Source of the DNA: Neopestalotiopsis rosae
Taxonomy: Eukaryota; Ascomycota; Sordariomycetes; Amphisphaeriales; Sporocadaceae
Direction: 5' to 3'
NCBI GenBank assembly: GCA_023078685.1
Contig: JALGAS010000001.1
Coordinates: 2,418,001 to 2,482,000 of the forward strand
Length of the DNA: 64,000 nucleotides
Below the pieces are notes generated by a model, which was not told the origin of the DNA, did no database searches, and saw nothing but the letters and a program-made list of their open reading frames with translations. Position 1 is the stretch's first letter. Each line of letters opens with the position of its first letter. Positions 1 to 9,993 of this stretch are shown here, in pieces. Both the position numbers and the translations under genes were made by a program.

Positions 1-2640
1 GCAGAGCGTCTGGCCTGTGGCAAGCACATCATCAACAATGACCACTGATTTGCCATGGCTGCTAGCATCACGATCCATTGCTATGATACTCTCTGCGCCC
101 GCAACTCGTGTAGATAACGAAATGTATGAAGCCGACTTGGCGACGGAGATGATAGGTGGAGGAAGCTTGGAAGCTTTGCGCATAAGTAGCAAGGGCACGT
201 CAACTCGCGTAGCCAATGCTGACGCAAATATGAAACCACAAGCCTCGCAACATGCTATTCGTTCAACTTTGGACCAGTTACCTCGATGCTCCGCTTCCAA
301 AAGCATCGCGCAAAGATTTAGGCCGCCCTTCTGTTCTGAAACACCAAGTACGTGTCGAAAAGTAATGCCTGGCCGGGGATGACCAGGCACTGACCGTATC
401 ATCTTCGCAAGTTGCCCGAAGTGCTCATCAAAGTAATGAAGAAGGAAGTGTTCGGCAAAGAGCTCTGCTGCCTCCGTTCCAGGCGATTCATTGTCAAAAA
501 TCAGAGAAGGTCGATATCCCAAGTGAGTCGAGTCTGCCGTGAAGATCTCACCACCCGCGACGCCGGCCTCGACGCTGTCAGTGGTGAAGCATCTTCGATG
601 GACTCGAGTTTTGGCGCTGGCTTCAACACGAACATCCAGCAGTCTTGTGTGCGGTACAAGGTGTGAGAAGGTTGTCACCGGCGCTGTGTCTCTCATCCCA
701 ATGATTAGAAGTACGTCTGCCTCGTAATAACGGTACACAGCATCCAGAAAGTTCTCCACTAGTAATGTGGGCCTTTGGCACACCTGTTCTTGGAAGAACT
801 TCATCAATGCCGGACGGTGCTGTTCCTTATACATGCGGTCTCGAAGGAGACGATTCAAATCTGCTCCAGTCGCTACTGCATACTGAGACTTGATCGTATC
901 ACTGATGCTGACCGAAGCAGATTTTAGTTTCGGATTGTCCAGGCTGTTGAAGAAGGTAGCCCATATTTCGGCACAATAATCCTTTCCAGCACCACTGTCG
1001 CCAGTGATCAGAACGATGAGTTTCGGCACCGTCAGGATTTTTGGTAGTGGGCAGGTATAGTCCAACACGCCACAAGGATCAAACTTCTCTTTGAGGTGAC
1101 TGAGCCGTGGTATGTTTGGGCCAAATGCTTTGCTTGCCAGCACAAGGTCTCTTGGGTCTGGACCAAGATCTGCGCTGTAGCATCCGCTGCTCCACGGTAA
1201 AAGACTCTTAGCCACATCATAAACCCATTGCTTGGCGGATCGAGATATGTCAGTCCCATCTTGGTTGCGAAGCCAAACACCAGTGATCACACAGGCAAAA
1301 TCCCAGTCCCGGCAGCCAAAAGCGGAAGAGCTGGCCGGCACATCAGCCACGGCTCCACCACCCTGAAGTAGGTGGATGTAGCATAACGGTGAAGGGCGGG
1401 TCTTAACAGCTGGATTCAAGACATTCGCGATTTCTGCTGCTCCGATGTTCTTCAAGAACGAACAACGCTTGAACGCTGAGGTTTTGCCCCCGCCGTGTCC
1501 CCCGTGCATGCCCGAAATGTACATTTCTGTGTCAAAGAGACCAACACTATCCACGACCTTGGCATTTTGTTCTGGTCCTAGGACTTTTTCAAATTTTACT
1601 GGCGCCCTAGTCTTAGACCCAGCCTCGAATGATTCATACAGAGTAATCCCAAGAAACAGCTCCTCATCGACGCCAAAAATGTACGCATCTACAGAACTGT
1701 TTCGGTCGAGCTGCTTAGCAATGCGCTTGTCGAGATCTGCCAGACTAACGTCCATTTGTGGGTTGCTTGACATAGGGAGTATCCAATTTCGGACCAGGAA
1801 ACTGGGAGCCAGTGAGGGTCTGAATGTGACGCTGACCACAACAGATCGATTTCGTTATCCGGGCGCACTGCTCCAGCCGGTACATGGGCTTTTGGGACGT
1901 GGCCGACACAAAGAATTTGACCATTGTCGACACTGACCAACACGGCTCCAAGAATTGCATCGCACGTCAGTCCATGCAATCGGGACAAGTGTCCAATGCC
2001 ACCTTGTAACCATAGCCCAGCACCCACACTTGGGCGAGCGCCCAGTGGCACGGTCAGCCCCGATGCCATGGACTTCCGTATGATATCTCCCGTGTTGCAA
2101 CCGGCCTCGGCAATAACCAAGGCGTTCGAAGGTAGCAGGCCATCCACGCCTGTTTGCGGTGCATTAAGGATGTGCACTTGATTGAAAGCGCTCAAATCGA
2201 CTGCGACAACGTTGGGCCAGATACACTGGGTACTGTGACCCCCACCAATCACCGTAAGGCCAGTTCGGTGCTCTAGAGCCCATTGAACACAGTCTTGCAA
2301 TTGTTGGATCGTCTGTGGTCTGACGACAGCGGCAGGAACGTGAAGCCGTGCGTCCCGGTTCTTGACCGCGTTCTCCACCAGGGTCATTGATCCTGCCGAT
2401 GTGAGAGTCTCAAGACTGGTCGCATCTCTGGTGAAAGCTACAATTTCTTGTGGCGCGCTAAAGACGAGAAGATCGGGATGGTCTGCACTGGTATGGCCCA
2501 GGGTGCGACACACGATACGCCATTATTCTCGAACACTCTTTTCGGCTTCAGCGCTCGGCATCGCAAAGCCGGCGATGAAAGCGCTGAACGAATCCAATGA
2601 TACATCATCGTTCGCCACGCGAACTAAGCCGTCTGGAAGC
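1..2640 (-). pseudogene. FAD-linked oxidase / phosphomevalonate-kinase-like / phosphoribosyltransferase fusion, damaged, runs off left edge
   Basis: Read leftwards, the 5' part (about 2590-1845) encodes an FAD-binding PCMH domain: GGGHS (the His normally carries FAD) and a GGIGHLSRLHG segment. After a junction at 1836-1841 another frame stays open for more than 600 codons to the window edge. It gives the oxidase middle (VSVTF, FLVRNW), a BBE-type end (FDPCGVLDYTCPLPK), then a P-loop GDSGAGKD (about 979-1002) with features of animal-type phosphomevalonate kinase (KSQYA, LLRDRMYKEQHR). It ends in a type I phosphoribosyltransferase PRPP motif, VVIVDDVLATGQT (about 9-52). Damage: the RGAGTNFG segment expected of the oxidase is missing at 1836-1841 with a frame change, and a TAA lies in frame at 2523-2525. 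The long open 3' frame argues for recent inactivation or an assembly error. Domain calls are by motif; the joint function is unknown. Confidence 0.72.
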
Positions 2641-3975
2641 AAGGACGTGCGATGGCACACCAAGCCACGCTGCTGTGTTATATGCGCTGGATTGGAGCAT
2701 CGAGGAATGCACCGAGTACTTCGATATGTTCGCGCGTGAAATGCTAACCGTTCTATTGCCGATTCGAAAGAAAGCTGACCGATCTATGAGCTGATAGATA
2801 ACGGCCCGCAGCTCCTCATTTGACGCTCTCAGTCGACAAATTATGCGGCCTGAGCATTCAATTTCACCATTTCGGAACCGAGCACCATGCAAGGGGTCCA
2901 GCTCGAATACAAAAAGCCCAGCCCGAATGCGGTGGACCATTTTCGACAGCATAGGAGAATCCTGGATAGTTTCGCGCGCGAGACGACCGATATCTTCCAT
3001 CTCCGCAACACTATCCATGGCTGGAGCACGTCCGTCGTACTCGACATCGAAACGAAACAAGACATTGCTGGGGTCATCTTTAGTATGGTCAACAAGCTGT
3101 TGCCACGCTCTCTTCGAATCCCCGCTACTCCAAAACGCCCGATAGACGCGGGCAGGAAATGAATCCCGAAGAAAATGTCTTTCGTTCGTGGCCGGAGGGG
3201 GGTTCGATGGCCTCGACGAGCCCGTTCCCAAGGATACGACGAGTCCGGGTTCCGATGCATCGGGGAACAGAGCTGCTACTTTCCGTACAGCGATGGATGC
3301 AGGATTATTGAACATCAGACCACCGTCCTGAAATGTTCCTACGCCTGGAATGTGTTTCACCTTGAAATAGCTACCAAACGTCAGCTTGACTGAAGACTCA
3401 GTGTGAATGTAATATCAAAACAACAGCGGTTCCTTTCACGTACTAAGGAGCAGCTGTGATACACCGCACGCTACAAGGATATCAGCCTTTTACTTTTACT
3501 TTTTGTGGTTGTGATTGCAATATCATCCTACATTTCCCACAGCGGGATTCGGCTTAGGCCGTTCTTCGGGTACAGCACCTGGTAGTCTTGAATGATATGT
3601 TAACATGGCGCTTCATAGAGAGATATAGGACGAAGAAGAGAAGCGATAGGAAGAAAGATAAACAGAGGAGAAGAAATGAAAAGAAACTGGGGAATACCTG
3701 TATCATGCCGTTGCTCTCCAGCACCATTATAGCTTGTGAAGACACAGGCACGTGCGTCGCGGATGGTAGTCACTGTGATTCCAAGTTTGGTGCCTCGAGC
3801 TGCGCCGCTAGTTCGATCCATGAGACTGCGTGTCCCCAAGACATCTTGCAAGATTGTTTCTAGGTTCTTGCTCGAGTATCGGCTGTCGGCCAGCAGGGAA
3901 GCCACCATCTGTAAGACGGCAGACAAGAACGGCACCTTCAACCACCACCACCGCGGCTGGAAAGCTACTAGCAAG
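2605..3975 (-). pseudogene. Patatin-like phospholipase domain, N-terminus missing
   Basis: Four exons can be joined in phase: 3975-3698, 3586-3532, 3470-3444 and 3370-2605, with introns at 3587-3697, 3471-3531 (GTAGGA) and 3371-3443 (GTACGT). The product contains patatin signatures in order: LADSRYSSKNLE, GTRSLMDRTSG, LGITVTT, FTSYNGAGEQRHD, YQVLYPKN, AAPYYFK and the catalytic-Asp motif GTFQDGG, then LVVSLGTGSS. The oxyanion and GXSXG nucleophile segment that should precede this is absent, because homology stops near 3975, so the lipase is probably inactive. After the stop at 2605 another frame resumes (LLPDGLVRV...) and leads into the oxidase gene, so patatin and oxidase may once have been one multidomain gene or two close co-oriented genes. 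Fungal patatins are lipid acyl hydrolases, and some are effector domains of NLR proteins. Confidence 0.68.
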
Positions 3976-3984
3976 AGCAACTCC

Positions 3985-4242
3985 GCCTCATCGGAGAATA
4001 ATATGGCGCCTTTCACTATGAACGTGAAGTTCGCCGTGGCCAATAGAAGCGAAACATTTGCAATCCGACTGTGCGAAGACGATGACCAGGGATGTCATAT
4101 CAGTGGTTCTCCATTCACACTTGAAAAATTGTTCACGCAACAAGATCTTGAGGCATACTTTGGAAGTCCAAACCACAAGAAGAGGAGCAATACAAGCGAG
4201 CAAGAAAACCGTGGGAAAAAACGCCGGCGTACGGAAGCTTGA
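3985..4242 (+). CDS. Hypothetical C-terminal fragment with basic tail
   Basis: An open plus-strand reading with protein-like composition: MNVKFAVANRSETFAIRL, then ISGSPFTLEKLFTQQDLEAY, ending in a lysine/arginine-rich tail (KKRRRTEA) like a nuclear signal. The part upstream of 3985 in the same frame is only the reverse of the patatin exon, so the two sequences seem to have been abutted near 3975-3985. No family recognised. It may be the 3' end of a gene whose front was lost in the same rearrangement that removed the patatin N-terminus. Confidence 0.3.
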   Translation, partial: ASSENNMAPFTMNVKFAVANRSETFAIRLCEDDDQGCHISGSPFTLEKLFTQQDLEAYFGSPNHKKRSNTSEQENRGKKRRRTEA

Positions 4243-4800
4243 GGAGTTCCCGAATCTGGTTGTTTGATATGCTGTCCCGCGTATACTGTTTGGTTTGCTT
4301 GGAATTTGCCTGTTCTCATCACCTTTTTCTTCATTTTCTTTTTTTTTTTTTTTTGTGACGTTTTCACTCCTTCCCAACAGCCAATCCTCTTTGAATTTGG
4401 TCAGTTGCCCAGTTTGCAGATCGTTTGATTTTTTCATCCTTCCCTGTTCTCTATTCTTCATACGTGGCTAGAGTTTACTCGCCAATGACCCAATAGCATT
4501 AATTTGACAAACACCCCATGTAGCTACCTAGTAATGTATCCATTCACCTTATTTGTACCTTGGAAGGGAACCATGCATACTTTCTCAAGGGAGTGGACCA
4601 TGCGCATCGCCATACCTATCTGGTGTGGCAAATTACTAGTCCCGGCCCAAACGAAAGCGATGCAACATCGTAGCAGAATACCCGCCGCGCTGGCCGAATC
4701 ATGGATCGTGATGCAGACTATGTAACCATATTAGTTTCCTGTTTATGAATGTTAGGACCTCCAGGCCTTTAAGGCATTGTAGCACATTTATTACAGGATC
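4243..4800. other. Gene-free stretch with poly-T run
   Basis: No protein-like reading on either strand. It holds a 15-nt T run near 4340 within a pyrimidine-rich tract. Confidence 0.5.
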
Positions 4801-4870
4801 TAGGCTTTGAGGCTGTGCTTAATTGATTTTATAGACGCCAGGATACTCTTCTGTCTTGTTTGTAACTATT
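4801..4870 (-). repeat. Solo fragment of the 18-bp-minisatellite dispersed repeat
   Basis: The minus strand reads AGAAGAGTATCCTGGCGTC, then TATAAAATCAATTAAGCACAG. This closely matches the core-adjacent edge of the repeats at about 17870 and 33690, so it is a solo relic of that family. Confidence 0.6.
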
Positions 4871-4894
4871 CGTCAATTGACAATGCGCACCCGC

Positions 4895-6000
4895 TCATAA
4901 CTGGTGGTGCTTGTAGACCTCAGCTTCGTTCAGAATCCATTGCTCCAGGACATTACCATCGGCAAACGGCACGGTCTGGCTGGCAATCATGCCCGCTACG
5001 CCCTTTTCGCGGTCACACCACCAAAAGAGGTTGGCAATGCCCGCCCACCAGGCCGTGTTCTTGGCCCGCCCCGTCATGCCGGGCTCGATTGTGAGCATGA
5101 AGCTGATACCGTAGCCTTGAGGCGGATTGCCTAAGAAAATCTGTGTCAGTCGAAGTCGCACCAGATGGTTCTACAATAAAAGATTCTTTCATTTACCTGC
5201 TTGAGGATAGAGCTCATGTATCGGATTCGTCTGCTCGGCTTTTGCCGCGGATATGCCCCTGCGAGCAAAATCGGGCAAGTCGGGAATCTGGTTCTTCCAC
5301 ATGTCCTCGACCGACTCCTCCTTGAGAATCCGGGCGCCATTGGAATGCGTGCCATCGTTGAGCAGCGCCACCAGGACCTGCACGTACTCGCGGGACCGCC
5401 CAAAAGCACCGACGCCGGCCACTGTGGAAGAGTCGCGCTTAATCCGCGTCTGTCTCGGCCAGGAGCGGCTCGCGGTACATGTGATCTCTCTCCTCGGATT
5501 TGACGGGGTCCGTCGCGCCCGGCCATTTCTGGTGCATGTACCAGGTCCTGCTTCATCTCGTCCGCGGGGAACATGTTGACGCCTGTGAGGCTCAGAGGCT
5601 GCATAATGCGTGTCTGGATCCAGTCGTTAAGCCGAACGCCCGTGGCGCGCTCGAGCACGAGCCCCGCCCAGTCGATACCGATGTCGTACTCCCAGGCCGT
5701 GCCAGGCTCGTGGACCAGCGGCATACGCAGGATATCGCGTTCGTTGGCGTGAAAAACGTCATACCTGACTGGACGGCCATGGTCGCGAAGTTTGTGTTGA
5801 AGCTGGGGGTTGATTGCGTCAATGAATTGGTCTTCTCAAAGAACAGAAATAGGTGACTTTTTACAATTCATAAGCAAAACCGCTGGTATGACTCAAAAGC
5901 ATACGTAGTGTGATACTCGTATTCTTGGGATACAGCTTCCCATCGTCGCCAATGACCTGGACCTCTTGCAGCTCGGGGCAGTGGCTATAGACAAACTTTC
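4895..6000 (-). pseudogene. Class C beta-lactamase-related serine hydrolase, decayed (copy 1)
   Basis: Minus-strand pieces match the class C beta-lactamase/esterase family in order: ITLRMLLSHTSGF (about 5910), a probable intron, MPLVHEPGTAWEYDIGIDWAG (5724 downward), GVNMFPADEMKQDLVH, YVQVLVALLNDGTH, FARRGISAAKAEQTNP, an intron at 5131-5196, then NPPQGYGISFMLT and NLFWWCDREKGVAG, ending at 4895. Damage: a 1-2 nt frameshift near 5537 where CATGCACCAG replaces the expected His-Met-His codons; a TAA at about 5438 (GATTAAGCG, where copy 2 has GATAAAGCG); and a further shift just after it. The N-terminal SxxK nucleophile region could not be found beyond 6000. The family hydrolyses esters or amides, and fungal members include secondary-metabolite acyltransferases. 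Confidence 0.8.
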
Positions 6001-6842
6001 GGCGCCCACATAAAACGAGCAACAAGTTCAATGACTGTGCATTGCCTTGCTGTTGTAGTCTTGCGTCTTAGTCAAGGCAAACACAAGGGAGAGGCATTTC
6101 GCCCTCCTTGCCCTATCGAGACAGGGAAGGACGATGCGTTGCGAGTTTGCCGTCACTCCAGTTGAAGGTGTGTAAGATTTCATGGACGCGACAGTCTTCC
6201 GCCAGCTCATCGAGACACCGGACAATTGCAGTCACAGCAACGATTGCATGCTGTTGCTGTGGGGATCTCGCTGTACATGGGTGAGATCCCTACCAGACAC
6301 TTCGCTGGTTCCCTTGCAGCAGGCTCCCTGGCGTCCAAACCCCAATCAACTCCGTCACGAATTTTGAAGAGGCACTAGAGGAAAGGAGGCCACCCCCAGA
6401 AGTGTGCCCACTATAGAGGATATCTAGCGCTTTTGATTGGCCACTGTCGCGTCTCGAGGAGCAAAGTCCCACTATCCGCCAAGGCGCCAAGTACGGCCTG
6501 CTCGTTAGATCGTTACTTGCCCCACGCGGGGATCCAACACCTCCCATCGGGAATTTACCAGCAGACTCAAGCCCAATTTCTGTTTACTTCCATAGCCAGT
6601 GCTGTAACCTTCCTTCAGGTGTACACGACCAGCGTGAATAGTATGAGGAAATACCCAGCAGATCAGAGGGCCAGTAGGTAAAACAAAGTATCGATCTATC
6701 GTTTATTATCCTGGAAAAGGTGTAGTCGTTGTTTCGAATGGCCGAGCCACTAGCTCCAGTATGGGGCTGATCAGGATCTCCGACGGGTTGGCGGAAAGAC
6801 AATGTCACATCCGTTGGTCATCCTCAGAGCTATGCCAAATGC

Positions 6843-6865
6843 GGATGTCAGTCAGACTGACATCC
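6843..6865. repeat. Perfect 23-nt palindrome, left
   Basis: Arms GGATGTCAGTC and GACTGACATCC are exact reverse complements around a single A. Imperfect symmetry continues outward (CCAAAT on the left, ATTTGG on the right), giving about 40 nt. A near-identical palindrome lies 727 nt to the right. Confidence 0.85.
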
Positions 6866-7569
6866 AAATTTGGCCAGAATAATGTTCATTCTCCACCGCC
6901 CTAGCCCCATGAGCCCAGCTGATTGCGAGTCGGCTTGCCAGATTGTTTTGCCAGAGATTAAAGAATTCAGACCAGCACACAATCCGCTATCCTTGACCAA
7001 TGAGCTTTCCCCAATGCCCGTGCTACCGACAGATAAGATCAATCAAGGGTAGTATACTAGGTTTCTATTTTCAAGTTGCGGCAGCCTCTGGTGTTCTCCC
7101 ACAAAATTTCCGATCCTTGGGCGCTCAGCGAATGAGAATGGGCTATAGTGGGTGTAATGGGAGCTTGCGGCAACGAGCCAGAGGGTTCTCATGACGTGGT
7201 TATGTTGCTGACAATCACTGAGGTAATGACTGTCCATGTAACCATTGGAAATTCTTCCTTAATATATCTAAGCTTAGCACATTAAAACAGTACACTGAAA
7301 CTTCTCAGCATTGTTGCTGTTCATAGATCGGACTGGTCGTGGTAAGAATCCATTGCGTTACGTCGCTTTCCATGCGGGTCTTTTTGGACCAGCTAAGGCG
7401 GCTTTCTTATAACTAACCCTTCAAGAGAAATATTCATAAAATTTTGGTGGTGTTGTTGTGGTCGTTACTCAAATCTGGCAAGCCAAACCGCAATTAGCCG
7501 GGCTCACGGGCTAGGGCGGTGGAGTTAGATGAGATGCACTTCACAATGACGCGAACATTTGCCGAAGTT

Positions 7570-7592
7570 GGATGCCAGTCAGACTGACATCC
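7570..7592. repeat. Near-perfect 23-nt palindrome, right
   Basis: Arms GGATGCCAGTC and GACTGACATCC, one base different from the palindrome at 6843-6865, with flanks CCGAAGT and ACTTTGG continuing the symmetry. The pair could mark the ends of a 750-bp foldback or MITE-like element. Confidence 0.8.
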
Positions 7593-7891
7593 CACTTTGG
7601 TTTAGCTTCAAGGTGTGCCAGCTAATCGAGAATCATGGCTGGCAAATGCATCAGACGATAGCTGGTAGACAGCAATCTTGACCATTACTGTCATTCAACT
7701 GGAATGCTGTTGCAAGAGAAAAAAAAAAAAAAGAGCGTTAATATGCAGAGCTCGTTGGACTTAATACTCCTTCACCAGCCTCAACACGCTCTACAAGCTC
7801 CGATACCAAACACGTATGATTCGGAGCACAGATGCGCAAGGACTGATCGGGGGTGCGTGCGTACAAGCAGGTTTTGTGAGAGCAGCTGCCG

Positions 7892-8110
7892 TTGAGTGTT
7901 ATCGAAACGAGGATTATTTATCGTGCGTCGGTCGGTTTCATTCTCCAGCAACAAGACGCGCTGCGTGTTGAATGGTGGATCACAGAACCCATGCATCAGG
8001 GTGCGCGTGAGCACGCTGACCAACGCCATGGCGTTCATCTTGAGGTGCGGGAGTCACCGAAGATTAGCCGAAACCATTCAAACGACGAAGCGCCGAACAT
8101 AATACACAAC
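7892..8110 (+). repeat. Left arm of inverted repeat flanking the Hsp70/Cys-His gene pair
   Basis: About 190 nt share roughly three quarters of their bases with the reverse complement of 13532-13726. Shared pieces include ATGGTGGATCA, CAGGGTG and GATTAGCCG, and the two copies even translate alike (WWITEPMHQG against WWIIEPIHQG). It may be an old coding fragment, element terminus or paralogous upstream region. Confidence 0.6.
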
Positions 8111-8173
8111 AGACCAGTCTAAGCTTGAATAAGAAAGCACGGCCAACACAACGAGGCAACCCCTGCACAACGC

Positions 8174-8213
8174 TGGACGCGAACGCGCGCACATGGACGC
8201 GAACGCGCATACA
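8174..8213 (+). repeat. 20-bp tandem duplication
   Basis: Two head-to-tail copies of TGGACGCGAACGCGC plus ACA-type tails, differing at two positions, about 90 nt upstream of the Hsp70-like start codon. Confidence 0.8.
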
Positions 8214-8301
8214 CATCTTATTTCTCGAAGTCCGTCATGAACGGCATTCAGCTGTCCTATGTCTTCCATTCTCACTCCAATCCACGCTTCACAGATACAT
8301 C

Positions 8302-9993
8302 ATGTCTACTATCGCAACTAGCAGTGGTGATGTTGCCAACTCCCAGGTTGTATGTTCGTCCAATGATCGCACGTGAGGTTCTGACATTGACTGAGTTTAG
8401 TTTGGACTAGATCTAGGCACTACCAATTGTTGCGTTGCTATTTTCGAGAATGGCTCTGCACGGACTCTTGACGACGGTTACAATCAGCGAATCTTCCCTT
8501 CGACCGTCACAATTCAAGGCAACGTGTGGCACATAGGTCAACACCAGATTACAGACATTCGTGACGATGACTCCACTTTCATCCACGGCACAAAGCGCGT
8601 GATTGGGCGCGACACGACAGACGGAAGACTTAAGTCCGATATCAAGTCATTGGACCTCCCATTTGAGCTGGATAAGGATGGCAAGCCCTTCTGCCGAAAT
8701 GGCGAGCATACTATCTTCCCTGAAGAAATAATTGCTTTGCTTTTCCTGAAAGCGCAGGCAGTGGTGCAAGAATCAATCGGCATCGACGTGTATGATTGTG
8801 TTGTTGGCGTCCCCGCGTATTTTACAGAACCACAGCGGCAGGGCATACTCGATGGTGCTCGAATTGCCGGCTTAAACGTTGTGCGACTAATCAACGAACC
8901 AACGGCGATCGCCGTCGCTTATCTACATGGTGTGAACGCTGGCGAGGATGGGATCTACGACATCGCCGACCTCGGAGGCGGCACTTTCGACTATTCTAGG
9001 GTCAGCCTAACCAGTAGCCAAGAAGGAAAGACCCTCGTCGTTGAAGCTACACGGGGAGATAACATGTTGGGAGGCTATGATTTCACCCAAGTAATGGTGA
9101 ACACGTTCGGAGGGTTGATAGAGCAAGATGTTGAAATGGACGAACTCCGGGGTGCCTGCGAAATGGCCAAAACAAAGATCAAACCAGGTGATACGTCTGT
9201 CAAGATTCGTGTGGCCAGTAAGCTGTACAGTCTCGACTTGACGGCCTACAAGGCGGCCTGCAAGCCTTTGCTTGAGAAGATTCGTTCGATTCTGGAGGAG
9301 ATTGTCAACAAAGAGTCTGAATCGACCACACTCAAGGGTCTGATACTTGCAGGGGGGTCAAGTCTCTTACCCTTTTTAGAGGAAGATATCGCAGCAATGT
9401 TCAGCGGCGTTAAGCTCAGTCATCGTTTGCCCTCAGCTGAGGTGGTAGCTCAAGGCTGTGCGATCGCTTCCAGCGACTCTATTGTCGTCACTGATGTATT
9501 GAGTCGTAGTGTTGGGATTGAGACCCAGAAGAAGAATCGACCGGATTTGATGTCATTCCTGCTGGACCGGAATACCCCGCTCCCGGCTAGCTATACAGAG
9601 ACGTTTACGGCACGAGACCCAGAGAGTACTGAGATCAGGCTATACGAAGGCCAATACAAAACTGCTTCTAGCAATATTCTGCTCGGCCAGTTCTATGTTC
9701 CTGCCCGATGTGGAGACAATATTCAAGTTCGTATCGAAGTACACAGCGACTCGACTGTAGCTCTGAGTGCAACGTCGTCTGATGGCTCGGGGGCTCTTCG
9801 AGTCACGAGGAAGACCCGATTCACTGAAGATGACTTCCAAAACATGGCAGCAAGAACGCGGGAGAGGTTCTTGTCAACTAGAGCCAAGGGCGAGAGCCAA
9901 AAGCGAAAAATATCTGACGTGGAAGAAAAAGATTATGGGAGCAAGCGCAACAAGTCAGCTGCCGCTCTAGAAAGACAGACTGTGCCGGTCTAG
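8302..9993 (+). CDS. Divergent Hsp70-like ATPase
   Basis: Exon 1 is 8302-8349. A 51-nt intron (8350-8400, GTATGT donor, CTGAC branch, TTTAG acceptor) precedes exon 2, 8401-9993, for 546 aa. Actin-like ATPase motifs are clear: FGLDLGTTNCC at about residues 17-27 (phosphate 1), GVPAYFTEPQRQG, RLINEPTAIAVAY, DLGGGTFD (phosphate 2) and ILAGGSSLLPFLEE (adenosine). The substrate-binding part is short and diverged, and the helical lid seems replaced by a charged tail with KRKIS and SKRNK clusters that could be nuclear signals. Canonical Hsp70s are about 640 aa, so this is a cytosolic/nuclear Hsp70-like protein of the expanded fungal type, not a housekeeping chaperone. The nearby Cys/His-rich gene is convergent with it. 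Confidence 0.9.

Larger units (their letters stand above)
6001..8301. other. Gene-free stretch with palindromes and short repeats
   Basis: No convincing gene in 2.3 kb. It contains two near-identical palindromes (6843-6865 and 7570-7592), a 12-nt A run near 7721, one arm of an inverted repeat (about 7892-8110) and a 20-bp tandem duplication at 8174-8213. Confidence 0.5.

Noticed and set aside
3430..3450. A TAG in the patatin AAPWYF-like motif, at first taken for a nonsense mutation
   Set aside because: It lies at a GTACGT donor; removing the 73-nt intron restores AAPYYFK in phase.
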